Of a stretch of 64,000 nucleotides of DNA, positions 18,889 through 27,261 are shown in pieces; position 1 is the first letter of the stretch, and each line of letters begins with the position of its first letter. Origin of the DNA: an uncultured Bacteroidota bacterium (GTDB taxonomy: Bacteria > Bacteroidota > Bacteroidia > UKL13-3); assembly GCA_903850915.1 (NCBI GenBank), contig CAINMV010000001.1, forward strand, positions 44,557 through 108,556, written 5' to 3'. Under the pieces are notes generated by a model. The model did not search any database and was not told the DNA's origin. It worked only from the letters and a program-made list of their open reading frames with translations. Position numbers and translations under genes: made by a program.

Positions 18889-20043
18889 ATGGCTAAAAAA
18901 GTTACAAAACCAGCAAAACCTGCTAACAAAGTTGTAAAACCGACCGTAAAAAAGTCTGCACCGGCTAAAAAAACAGTAAAACCGGTGGCAAAATCCTCTT
19001 CTAAACCCGTTTCGAAGCCGGTTGCAAAGTCTGCCCCAAAAAAGGTCACTAAACTAGCGCCTAAGAAAGCAGTTAAAGTAGCTCCTAAAAAGGCCGCGAA
19101 ACCAGCTCCTAAAAAAGTGGTAAAAGTTGCACCTAAGAAGGTTACGAAACCAGCTCCTAAGAAAGCAATTAAAGTAATACCGAAGAAGGTTGTGAAACCA
19201 GCTTCTAAAAAAGTGGTCAAGGTTGCCCCTAAGAAGGTTGCTAAACCTCTTGCTAAAAAGGTTGTTAAACCATTAGCGAAACCTATTGCAACAAAAAACA
19301 TAAAAAATATAAAGCCTTTAGCAAAGAAGGACGTGAAACCTGTGAGTAAGAAAATTGTAAAAGAAGTCCCTAAAAAAGCAACCAAACTAACACCTAAACC
19401 AGTTGCAAAGGCAGAAGTTAAAAAAACTGCATCTAAAATTGTTGCTCCAAAGGCTGCAATTAAACCTGCCGCTAAACCAGTAGTAGCTCCTGTGGTTCCG
19501 CCGGTGCATGTTAAGCCTGTTGCTAAAAACTTGGCTGTCAAAAAAATTACCGTTGAAAAGGGTGAGAAGGTGAATGCAAATACCAATACACCATTTAACG
19601 ATAAACCTATTGAAAAGGAAAAACCAGTTTTCACTAGCATCGTTCCTAAGAAAACGGTGATTGAAGACATTGGCAAATCACGTTATAGTGATATTGAATT
19701 GGATGAATTCCGTAAGCTAATCAATGACAAGTTAAGTTCTGCTAAAAAGGAATTAGATAATCTTAAAGAAGCATTGAATAGTATTTCAGGTAATAGCGCC
19801 GCAGATACTGAAAGTTCGTATGCCACATTCGAAGATGGATCGGCCACTCAAGAAAAAGAACACTTAAGCCAAATGGCAGCTCGTCAGCGTAAATTTATAG
19901 GAAATTTAGATGCAGCATTAGGGCGTATTGAAAATAAAACATACGGTATTTGTGCTGTCACTGGCAAGCTAATTCCAAAAGAGAGATTGCGTGCCGTGCC
20001 GCATACCACTGTAAGCATTGAAGCCAAATTAGGCAAGGTGTAA
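18889..20043 (+). CDS. Lysine-rich histone H1-like tail fused to a TraR/DksA-like domain
   Basis: 384 residues in two parts. Residues 1 to about 245 are almost entirely Lys, Ala, Pro and Val, with imperfect repeats of KVAPKK and KPAPKK, as in bacterial H1-like proteins; this part should be disordered and bind DNA or RNA. Residues 265-384 are the Bacteroidota DksA-like domain: a coiled coil (LDEFRKLINDKLSSAKKELDNL) then YGICAVTGKLIPKERL. Of the four zinc cysteines of a canonical TraR/DksA finger only the first remains, so zinc binding is doubtful. DksA proteins enter the RNA polymerase secondary channel. Whether this one does is inference. It lies between ileS and lspA. Confidence 0.85.
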   Translation: MAKKVTKPAKPANKVVKPTVKKSAPAKKTVKPVAKSSSKPVSKPVAKSAPKKVTKLAPKKAVKVAPKKAAKPAPKKVVKVAPKKVTKPAPKKAIKVIPKKVVKPASKKVVKVAPKKVAKPLAKKVVKPLAKPIATKNIKNIKPLAKKDVKPVSKKIVKEVPKKATKLTPKPVAKAEVKKTASKIVAPKAAIKPAAKPVVAPVVPPVHVKPVAKNLAVKKITVEKGEKVNANTNTPFNDKPIEKEKPVFTSIVPKKTVIEDIGKSRYSDIELDEFRKLINDKLSSAKKELDNLKEALNSISGNSAADTESSYATFEDGSATQEKEHLSQMAARQRKFIGNLDAALGRIENKTYGICAVTGKLIPKERLRAVPHTTVSIEAKLGKV

Positions 20044-20076
20044 ATTCTGATTTGTGCCTTTTGTAATAACTATAAT

Positions 20077-20110
20077 ACAGGATAAATCATTGGTTTATCC
20101 TGTTTTTTTT
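20077..20110 (+). terminator. Strong terminator between the DksA-like gene and lspA
   Basis: Perfect 10-bp stem ACAGGATAAA/TTTATCCTGT with a 7-nt loop, then a run of eight T (20103-20110). It sits directly in front of lspA, whose track start overlaps the T-tract. Confidence 0.88.
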
Positions 20111-20132
20111 GAAAAAAATTAATCACGTTAAA

Positions 20133-20825
20133 TTGAAAAAATTTTTACTCCCAATCGCTGTTGTTGCTATCGTTTTGTTAGCCGATCAATGGTTAAAATA
20201 CTGGGTTCACACAAATATCTATGAAAGCCATAAGGTGATTTTTCAAAATTGGTTTTTACTTTATTACACAGAGAATAATGGAATGGCATTCGGTGTTGAA
20301 TTTGGAGGTATTATAGGTAAAATAATGCTGACGCTATTTCGCATTATTGCAGTATTGGGTTTGGTTTGGTATATCGTAAAGCAAATTAAAGAGAAAAGCA
20401 ATACCGGTTTTATTATATGCATTTCTTTAATTATGGCGGGTGCCGTAGGAAATATCATAGACAGTGTTTTTTATGGAATCTTATATCGAAGTCAAAATAT
20501 GCCGCTTTTTCAAGGTCGTGTAATCGATATGCTTTATTTCCCAATTATCGATACATATATTCCTGAATGGTTCCCATTTTGGAAAGGTGAGCACTTTCAG
20601 TTTTTTAGGCCCGTTTTTAACATAGCGGATGCAGCCATTAGCACTGGTATTATTGCTATTTTGGTTTTTCAAAAGCGGTTTTTTAATTCGCATGAAACTT
20701 CACAAGCCATGGAAAACGATAATATGGAGTCCAAAATGAATGATATAAATGAATTTGGGCATTCAGAAGGTACAGCATCAGGCAATAAGGAAGAAGGTAT
20801 AACCCCAGACGGTTCAGCGCTTTAA
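20133..20825 (+). CDS. lspA: Lipoprotein signal peptidase (signal peptidase II)
   Basis: Inner-membrane aspartyl protease that cleaves prolipoproteins after lipidation. Four hydrophobic segments, LADQWLKYW near the N-terminus, and TENNGMAFG. The catalytic aspartates are in GNIIDSVFYG and FNIADAAIS. The track start (TTG 20109) overlaps the T-run of the preceding terminator. TTG at 20133 gives a 230-residue protein beginning MKKFLLPIAVVAIVLLADQW, a normal LspA start. A charged tail of about 45 residues after the last helix (Glu, Asn and Met rich) is longer than usual. Several lipoproteins in this window are likely substrates. Confidence 0.92.
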   Translation: MKKFLLPIAVVAIVLLADQWLKYWVHTNIYESHKVIFQNWFLLYYTENNGMAFGVEFGGIIGKIMLTLFRIIAVLGLVWYIVKQIKEKSNTGFIICISLIMAGAVGNIIDSVFYGILYRSQNMPLFQGRVIDMLYFPIIDTYIPEWFPFWKGEHFQFFRPVFNIADAAISTGIIAILVFQKRFFNSHETSQAMENDNMESKMNDINEFGHSEGTASGNKEEGITPDGSAL

Positions 20826-20839
20826 CTCAAAGTTGAATC

Positions 20840-20856
20840 TGAATTGTACCAATTCA
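20840..20856. repeat. Small inverted repeat between lspA and ribF
   Basis: TGAATTG-TAC-CAATTCA, 7-bp arms around three bases in an 85-bp spacer. It could be a weak hairpin or an operator. There is no T-tract and no second copy was found. Confidence 0.25.
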
Positions 20857-20910
20857 TTAAATCAGCGAAGAATCAAATCACAATGAATCGTTTTTTAAAG
20901 TTAAGATACC

Positions 20911-21837
20911 TTGAGAGTATATAGAGATATTGCTGAATTCGAAAAGTTGTCAAATGCTGTGGTAACTCAAGGTACTTTTGACGGTGTGCATGCAGGCCAT
21001 AAAAAAATCTTATCGCACTTAAAACACCGAGCGGAGGAGTTGAAAGGAGAGTCTGTTGTTCTTACATTTTTCCCTCACCCTCGAATGGTGCTTTTTCCGG
21101 ATGATGACTCCGTGAGGCTAATTAACACGTTAGAAGAGAATATCGAACAATTTGAAAATGCCGGTGTACAACACCTTATTATTTTAGAATTTACTGCTGC
21201 CATTGCAAAATTATCTGCGGTGCATTTCGTTCGCGATATCCTCGTTAATGCCATCGGGACCAAACATCTGATTGTGGGCTATGATCATCGTTTTGGCAGA
21301 AATAGAGAAGGTAGCCTATCTGATTTGCAAGAATTTGGGCATGTTTATGATTTCTCAATTGAAAAAATCAGCGAGGTGGATGTCAATGAAATTACAGTGA
21401 GTAGCACTAAAATTCGAAATGCCATCCTAGCAGGTGATCTTTTTACAGCATCGTCATATCTTCAACGTAACTTTACATTGCATGGCATTGTCGCAGATGG
21501 TAACAAACTCGGTAGGACTATAGGTTTTCCTACCGCGAATGTTTTGGTTCAAGAAAAATATAAAATAGTACCCGCCGATGGTGTTTATGCCGTTTACGTT
21601 TATTTAGGAGAAAAGAAATTTCCAGGCATGTTAAATATTGGTAACAGGCCAACTGTAAATGGAATAAATAGGGTAGTTGAGGTAAATATTTTTAATTTTG
21701 ATGCTCAAATTTATAAAGAGAATTTAATTGTTGAATTTGTGGCTCGTATTCGTGACGAACAAAAGTTTTCTGACATAGAGGCATTGAAAAATCAATTAGT
21801 AAAAGACAAGCAAATTGCAATCGACATTTTAAATTAG
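20911..21837 (+). CDS. ribF: Bifunctional riboflavin kinase / FAD synthetase
   Basis: Converts riboflavin to FMN and FMN to FAD. The 308-residue length is standard. The N-terminal nucleotidyltransferase domain has TQGTFDGVHAGHKKIL and VLTFFPHPRMVL, with the second signature at VSSTKIRNAILAGD. The C-terminal kinase domain starts at about 180 (LHGIVADGNKLGRTIGFPTANV) and contains PADGVYAVYV and MLNIGNRPTV. TTG at 20911 is the start: TAA occurs three codons upstream and MRVYRDIAEFE matches related N-termini. The M23 peptidase gene follows after 2 bp. Confidence 0.95.
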   Translation: MRVYRDIAEFEKLSNAVVTQGTFDGVHAGHKKILSHLKHRAEELKGESVVLTFFPHPRMVLFPDDDSVRLINTLEENIEQFENAGVQHLIILEFTAAIAKLSAVHFVRDILVNAIGTKHLIVGYDHRFGRNREGSLSDLQEFGHVYDFSIEKISEVDVNEITVSSTKIRNAILAGDLFTASSYLQRNFTLHGIVADGNKLGRTIGFPTANVLVQEKYKIVPADGVYAVYVYLGEKKFPGMLNIGNRPTVNGINRVVEVNIFNFDAQIYKENLIVEFVARIRDEQKFSDIEALKNQLVKDKQIAIDILN

Positions 21838-21839
21838 GC

Positions 21840-22808
21840 ATGAAGCACTTCTGGGTATTATTATTTTTTGTTTTGAACTTAACTTTAGCTGCCCAGGTTT
21901 CCGTTATTCATTCTATCTATGACCCTAATGATAGCATTAGAATGGAGAATGTAAATTTCGATTCCATAATGGCGAGTACAAATTTAGACGCTTTGCTAAC
22001 CGACTGCGTTATTGGTGATTCTTCTTGTCTTCCAGATAATAATTTGTATGATAATAGCGGGAATTCACTGGTTTCCTCTAATATTACTTTAGAGAGTTGG
22101 GCAGCCGATTATATGAATGCAAATGAAGTGAACCCATATAAATTTAATGCAACAACCGTTCCCAAAGGTGCAGTAATAAATATTCTTGATAGTAATATGG
22201 CCGAATATTTTACACCATGTTATTGTAGCGTTAATTCACCTTTTGGCTATCGTCGATGGGGTCGGTATTATCAATTTCATCCAGGCATGGATTTAAATTT
22301 ACCTTATGGCCAACCAGCACGTGCGGCATTTAGCGGTATTGTCCGCTTTGCTAAAATGACACCGGGTTATGGAAACTGCGTTATTTTAAGGCATCCAAAT
22401 GGTTTAGAAACTTTATATGGCCATTTTAGTGAGTTGGCTGTAAAGCCAGGGCAAGTGGTGAAAGCTGGAGATGTTGTTGGCTATTGCGGAAATACAGGGT
22501 ATTCATTTGGTGCTCACTTGCATTTTGAAATTCGCTATATGGGCGTCCCATTCGATCCCGCTCAGGTGGTTTTTACGCAATTAGATACGCTTAAATTACA
22601 CACCATTACCATCGACAACTCATTGTTTAAAAGCAATACGCCACCACCACCACCAAAATACAAATACCTTTATCATGTGGTTAAAAACGGGGAGAGTTTG
22701 TCTGTTATTGCAAATAAATATAGGGTTTCGGTGAGCTATTTATGTAAGTTAAATGGTATCACCACCAAAACGATTCTGCGTCCTGGTCGGTCCATTCGTA
22801 TACGTTAG
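21840..22808 (+). CDS. Secreted M23 peptidase with C-terminal LysM domain
   Basis: A 322-residue envelope protein. The signal peptide MKHFWVLLFFVLNLTLAAQ is cleaved in the usual Bacteroidota way before Q. The M23 (LytM/lysostaphin) domain at about 140-240 keeps its zinc ligands and base in HPGMDLNLPYG and GAHLHFEIRYMG, so it should cleave peptidoglycan cross-links. A proline stretch (TPPPPPKYK) leads to a LysM domain, YHVVKNGESLSVIANKY to the end, for peptidoglycan binding. It is 2 bp after ribF and probably cotranscribed with it. Confidence 0.92.
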   Translation: MKHFWVLLFFVLNLTLAAQVSVIHSIYDPNDSIRMENVNFDSIMASTNLDALLTDCVIGDSSCLPDNNLYDNSGNSLVSSNITLESWAADYMNANEVNPYKFNATTVPKGAVINILDSNMAEYFTPCYCSVNSPFGYRRWGRYYQFHPGMDLNLPYGQPARAAFSGIVRFAKMTPGYGNCVILRHPNGLETLYGHFSELAVKPGQVVKAGDVVGYCGNTGYSFGAHLHFEIRYMGVPFDPAQVVFTQLDTLKLHTITIDNSLFKSNTPPPPPKYKYLYHVVKNGESLSVIANKYRVSVSYLCKLNGITTKTILRPGRSIRIR

Positions 22809-22833
22809 CTTCACTAAGGTTTCGAATTATTCT

Positions 22834-22841
22834 TATTTTTG
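22834..22841 (+). promoter_or_regulatory. -7 element TATTTTTG for the AlbA_2 gene
   Basis: Exact TAnnTTTG 12 bp before ATG 22854. It overlaps the TTG (22839) used as start by the track. No clear -33 TTG, so support is partial. Confidence 0.4.
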
Positions 22842-22853
22842 TCCTCATCCCAA

Positions 22854-23474
22854 ATGCATCCAATTTTAAACTTAATTCGGCAAGGTGAAGGTGAAACACT
22901 CGACTTTAAGAAGATTGTTCCAGGTGCGATGAAAATTGCCAAGACGATCGTGAGTTTTGCCAACACAAAAGGAGGTAAATTATTAATTGGAGTTAACGAT
23001 AACGGAACCATTAGTGGAGTTCGCGGATTTGAGGAGAAATACGTTTTAGAAACAGCCGCTGCCATTTATTGTAAGCCAGAGATTCATTTGGAAATCAAAA
23101 CATGGGAAATCATGGGAAAGGAGGTGCTCGAGGCCATTGTTCCAAATGGAGAGGATAAACCCTATTACGCTAAGGACGAAAACGAAAAATGGTGGGCCTA
23201 CGTTAGGGTTCGTGATCAAAGCATACTTGCAAGTAAAATCGTGCTTGATGTAATGCGGAAAAACTTGGCGGCCGAAAATACATTGATAGAATATAGCTCA
23301 AAAGAACAAGCGCTGTTTCAGTATCTTAAAGAAAATCATCGCATTACATTAAAACAATATTGTAAGCTTCTAAATATTTCCAGGTGGCGCGCTCAGCGTA
23401 TTTTAGTAAATTTAATTTCGGCTGGTATTATTCGAATTCATGATATTGAAAAGGAGGAGTTTTATACCTTGTAG
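22854..23474 (+). CDS. AlbA_2/Schlafen-like putative DNA-binding protein
   Basis: 206 residues from ATG 22854. The N-terminal AlbA_2 domain starts HPILNLIRQGEGETLDFK and includes TIVSFANTKGGKLLIGVNDNG and ISGVRGFEEK, the family core often annotated as an ATP-binding or divergent AAA-4 domain. A helix-turn-helix-like C-terminus follows (LKQYCKLLNISRWRAQRILVNLISAGIIR), suggesting a DNA-binding regulator. The biological role of these small Bacteroidota members is not established. It stands between the M23 gene and the T9SS cargo genes on the same strand. Confidence 0.75.
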   Translation: MHPILNLIRQGEGETLDFKKIVPGAMKIAKTIVSFANTKGGKLLIGVNDNGTISGVRGFEEKYVLETAAAIYCKPEIHLEIKTWEIMGKEVLEAIVPNGEDKPYYAKDENEKWWAYVRVRDQSILASKIVLDVMRKNLAAENTLIEYSSKEQALFQYLKENHRITLKQYCKLLNISRWRAQRILVNLISAGIIRIHDIEKEEFYTL

Positions 23475-23565
23475 TTTTGGCAATTAAGTTTTCCACCACT
23501 TATTAGCCTTAACAATTTCGTAATGTATATATAGTTACTTTCGAAGTCAACTAATATACTCCAAA

Positions 23566-26500
23566 ATGAAACGTATTCTTTACTTTTTTATTCTTTTATT
23601 TTTTAGTGCCTTAACAGCAATTTCACAGCCTGCAATCACAGGTGTTTTGGTTCCGCAATATATGTGCGATACCACCAGAGGTATTGGTGAAAATGCAAGA
23701 ACACATGTTGTTTTACGGGCTAAAATAACTGGCTTAACCCCGAATGCAACGTACCGTTATCAAACTAAACCGGTTAGCTTGTTTTACATTAACGGTGTAA
23801 ATCCGGCTTTTGATGGCGCCACAAGTACGGGTGCTGGTAATGCGTTGTATCTTCGCCAAAGTGGAAGCTTCACCATGACGTCTTCGCCAAGTTTAGCTAC
23901 TTTTGGTGCTTACGACTCCTTGTTAGCGAATGCCTCTGGAGAATACGAAGGATGGTTTGGATTTGAACCAACAGCAAATGCACGTTTTGCTCCTGGAAAT
24001 TATATTCATCCTCGCGTTATTTTAAATTCAGGTGTTACCGGAAATACAACCAACACCTATTATTTAACAGTTTCGGATTCAATTAAAACGCTTACCTATG
24101 GTACGGCAACCACTAACAATGGTACCGGTGTTTGGAGTCATAGCCAAGCGTCAGATAGAAATATTGCAGTTTTATGGGATAATGTATCTGGATCAGGACG
24201 CCCATTGAGTTGCGCTATCGTGGAAAGCGATGGGGTAAACATGAGAAGTTTCACAAGCCCAGGTAACTACCCACTTTACCTAAGAAACAACGTTGATTCA
24301 TTTAGTGGTGCATGGGGAACGATAATACCTAATAGCAACGCAAATGGGGTGCGTCGTGTAGATAATCGAAAACTTTCTGACGGGACACTCGTATATGCTA
24401 ACCTTGATGCTGATGGAATTTGGCCAACTGGAAGTGTTAGCACTGTTAATCCAGTAGGCGGATATACGGCTATAAAACTTGATAGTAATGATGTGCCTTT
24501 GGTTCCTAATCCAACATTGTTTTTTGAACAAACAACCTATTCTGTAAACGAAAACGGAACAAGCGTAATAGTTGGTGTTAAATATAAAAATCCATCGTTA
24601 AGCTCAACAAATATTGATGTAGTTCTAAAAACAGGGGGTTCTGCCACAACAGGAACAGACTTTACATTTTCTACCGTTACTCTTACATTTACCGCACTTG
24701 ATACCATGAAGACAATTACCATTCCGATTACGAATGACATATTTGTTGAAGGAAATGAAACTTTTATTTTGGGTTTAGGTAATGCAACAAATGGTGCTTT
24801 AATAGGCATAGATTCGGTTTCTACGATTTCGATAATTGATGATGATTTCACCGCTCCAGTATTTTTATTTAATGCAACTTCATATTCTATTGCGGAAAGC
24901 GGACCATCAGTTACTGTCGCTGTAAAATATAAAAACCCTGCATCTTTGCCTACAAGCGTTGATGTGGCATTGAAATTAGGTGGAACAGCAACATCTGGAA
25001 CTGACTTTACGTTTGCAACAACAACGTTAAACTTCACATCAACAGATACCATGAAAACCTTTGTAATTCCTATCACTAATGATTTGTTGGTTGAAGGTAC
25101 TGAAACTTTTACATTACGTTTGGCAAATCAAACAGCAGGTTGTGTGTTAAGTATAGACTCTACCACCACAATAACGATCCTTGATGATGATTTCGCTCCT
25201 CCAGTTGTATCGTTTGTCGCAACAAAGCAAACGGTGGTTGAAGGTACTGTTGCAGCAATCATCACTGTGAAACTATCGGCAAAAGCACTTGCTGCTGCTA
25301 GTGTTGCTGTTTCAGCGGTGAATGGTACCGCAACTGCAGCGGATTATACTTATTCGAATACAACTTTAAATTTCGCTATTGGAGATTCAGTTAAAACAAT
25401 TACAGTTGCCATCACCGATGATGCAATAGTGGAAGCTGCGGAAACCTTCTATATTCAATTAAGTAATCCAACAGGTGCCACCTTAGGTAATGCTTCCGAT
25501 ACAATCACAATTAATGATAATGACTACCCTCGTTATACAATTGGGCAAATAGCCTCAGTGAATGCGATTACTGGAGTTGCTGATAGCTTAGGTAAGAAAT
25601 ATGATGAAGTGGGAGTGGTATATGGAATAAATTATCGTCCTGCTGGATTGCAATTTGTAATTCGTGACAACACGGGAGGTATTACAGTTTTTAAAGCAAC
25701 TGGAAACTATGGTTACAGCGTAAAAGAAGGTGATAGCGTAAGAGTGCCGGGAACAGTGGCTCAATTTAATGGGCTTACAGAATTTAATGCGGATACTGTC
25801 ATTGTAGTTGGTACAAACAAAGCAATCAAAACACCAACGGTAATTGCAAAGTTAGTTGAGGCCAATGAAAATGATTTAGTGAGAATTAAGGGTGTTCAGT
25901 TTGATGTTCCTATGACCACATGGCCAACAGCAGCTGCAAACATTAGTGTTCACACAGCTACCGATACAATTATGATTCGTTTACAACTTGCAAATTCAGA
26001 TATCCTTGGTACTGCTGCACCAGTAGGATTATTTGATATCATTGGTCTTGGAAGTCAGTTCGACAACAGCAACCCTTATACTTCAGGTTATCAGTTATTC
26101 CCTCGCTTTTTATCTGATATTATTCCAACCCCTCCAGCTATTATCACAGTTGATTCATCTGCCATCAGCGTAAACGAGAATGCGGGTACAGCAAAAATGA
26201 AACTTAAAATATCAAATGTAAATGGAGCTGCTGCTACCGTAAATATTTCAAATCTTGGAACAGCAACTTCCGGAACTGATTATACAGCGCCTGGAGCAAC
26301 GGTAACATTCCCCGCATCAGCTCAAAACGGTGATTCAATTATGGTAACGTATACTATTACTGATGACGTATTGGTAGAAGGTAACGAAACAATTCTTGTT
26401 GGCATTTCAGCAGGTTCAAATTCAAAGGTAGTGGGTGCATCAAAAGTTATCACGATTGTTGATAATGACTTTGCACCAGCAACTATCAAAATTGATACTA

Positions 26501-27066
26501 CTACATTGTCAGTAAATGAAAATGCAGGAACTGTTAAAGTAAAAGTTAAAATTAGTAATGTTAATGGTACTGCCACAACAGCTACATTAGCTTTCACTGG
26601 AACTGCCAGTGTTGCAGATTATACAGCACCATCGGCTACGATTACTTTCCCAGCTAATGCCGCAAATGGCGACTCAATAATGGTTTCATATACTATTATT
26701 GATGATGCAATTTATGAGCCTTTGCCAGAAACCATAATTACCACCTATACATCTGGAACAAACTGTGTTATCTCTGGAGCGTCCGTTCAAACAATAAAAA
26801 TTGTTGACAACGACCCTAATGGAATTAACAAAAATAGCAAAAACTCTTCAGTTCAGGTATTCCCAAATCCTTCAAATGGAACATTTACTATTCGTTCGAA
26901 TAACGAATTGAAATCAGTGAAAGTTCTAGATATTTTAGGCCATGAAGTAGCCGTATCCCAACCTATTGGAAATGTTATTTCAATGCAATCTATGGCAGCA
27001 GGTGTTTACATAGTAATTGTAGAAACCAATGCAGGAATAACATCACAACGTGTTATTGTAAAATAG
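23566..27066 (+). CDS. Large T9SS-secreted Calx-beta repeat protein (paralog 1)
   Basis: 1166 residues. Signal peptide MKRILYFFILLFFSALTAIS. Residues about 20-310 are an N-terminal domain shared with the next gene. Three Calx-beta domains follow (about 312-430, 431-545, 546-650), each ending in a DDD or DND calcium-type turn such as TISIIDDD. Residues about 652-860 resemble an OB-fold/DUF5689-like domain (LQFVIRDNTGGITVFKATG). Two more Calx-beta domains and a type A sorting domain end the chain (FPNPSNGTFTIRS...GVYIVIVE). It is expected on the cell surface or outside the cell, exported by Sec then T9SS. The exact role is unknown; adhesion or nuclease-associated functions occur in relatives. 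Confidence 0.85.
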   Translation: MKRILYFFILLFFSALTAISQPAITGVLVPQYMCDTTRGIGENARTHVVLRAKITGLTPNATYRYQTKPVSLFYINGVNPAFDGATSTGAGNALYLRQSGSFTMTSSPSLATFGAYDSLLANASGEYEGWFGFEPTANARFAPGNYIHPRVILNSGVTGNTTNTYYLTVSDSIKTLTYGTATTNNGTGVWSHSQASDRNIAVLWDNVSGSGRPLSCAIVESDGVNMRSFTSPGNYPLYLRNNVDSFSGAWGTIIPNSNANGVRRVDNRKLSDGTLVYANLDADGIWPTGSVSTVNPVGGYTAIKLDSNDVPLVPNPTLFFEQTTYSVNENGTSVIVGVKYKNPSLSSTNIDVVLKTGGSATTGTDFTFSTVTLTFTALDTMKTITIPITNDIFVEGNETFILGLGNATNGALIGIDSVSTISIIDDDFTAPVFLFNATSYSIAESGPSVTVAVKYKNPASLPTSVDVALKLGGTATSGTDFTFATTTLNFTSTDTMKTFVIPITNDLLVEGTETFTLRLANQTAGCVLSIDSTTTITILDDDFAPPVVSFVATKQTVVEGTVAAIITVKLSAKALAAASVAVSAVNGTATAADYTYSNTTLNFAIGDSVKTITVAITDDAIVEAAETFYIQLSNPTGATLGNASDTITINDNDYPRYTIGQIASVNAITGVADSLGKKYDEVGVVYGINYRPAGLQFVIRDNTGGITVFKATGNYGYSVKEGDSVRVPGTVAQFNGLTEFNADTVIVVGTNKAIKTPTVIAKLVEANENDLVRIKGVQFDVPMTTWPTAAANISVHTATDTIMIRLQLANSDILGTAAPVGLFDIIGLGSQFDNSNPYTSGYQLFPRFLSDIIPTPPAIITVDSSAISVNENAGTAKMKLKISNVNGAAATVNISNLGTATSGTDYTAPGATVTFPASAQNGDSIMVTYTITDDVLVEGNETILVGISAGSNSKVVGASKVITIVDNDFAPATIKIDTTTLSVNENAGTVKVKVKISNVNGTATTATLAFTGTASVADYTAPSATITFPANAANGDSIMVSYTIIDDAIYEPLPETIITTYTSGTNCVISGASVQTIKIVDNDPNGINKNSKNSSVQVFPNPSNGTFTIRSNNELKSVKVLDILGHEVAVSQPIGNVISMQSMAAGVYIVIVETNAGITSQRVIVK

Positions 27067-27086
27067 TATGTTTTTTTTAAAACATC

Positions 27087-27121
27087 AAAACCTCCTCATT
27101 CACTTGGGGAGGTTTTTTTTT
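27087..27121 (+). terminator. Terminator after T9SS paralog 1
   Basis: AAAACCTCC/GGAGGTTTT stem with a 12-nt loop and a run of T to 27121, just after the stop. The two paralogs are therefore probably separate transcripts. Confidence 0.85.
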
Positions 27122-27261
27122 GATATTTTTTTCATTTTTTCATTGATTTATTGTCATTATCCGATATCATCGTTTGAAGTGCATTAAAAATTCACAAAAA
27201 ATGATGTTAATTATTGGTACAATACGCTTTAATTTGAAGGTAAGAAACATACAACACCTAC

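Noticed and set aside
19020-19290. Short repeats as a possible CRISPR array
   Set aside because: Units are imperfect, in-frame and encode KVAPKK-type peptides. There are no spacers.
18846-19676. 276-residue minus-strand ORF resembling a hydrophobic membrane protein
   Set aside because: It is the antisense of the Lys/Ala/Pro repeat region. The hydrophobic FLGA/TFL repeats are a codon mirror of AAA and CCT codons.
24537-25076. 179-residue minus-strand ORF
   Set aside because: Antisense of the Calx-beta repeats of the T9SS protein.
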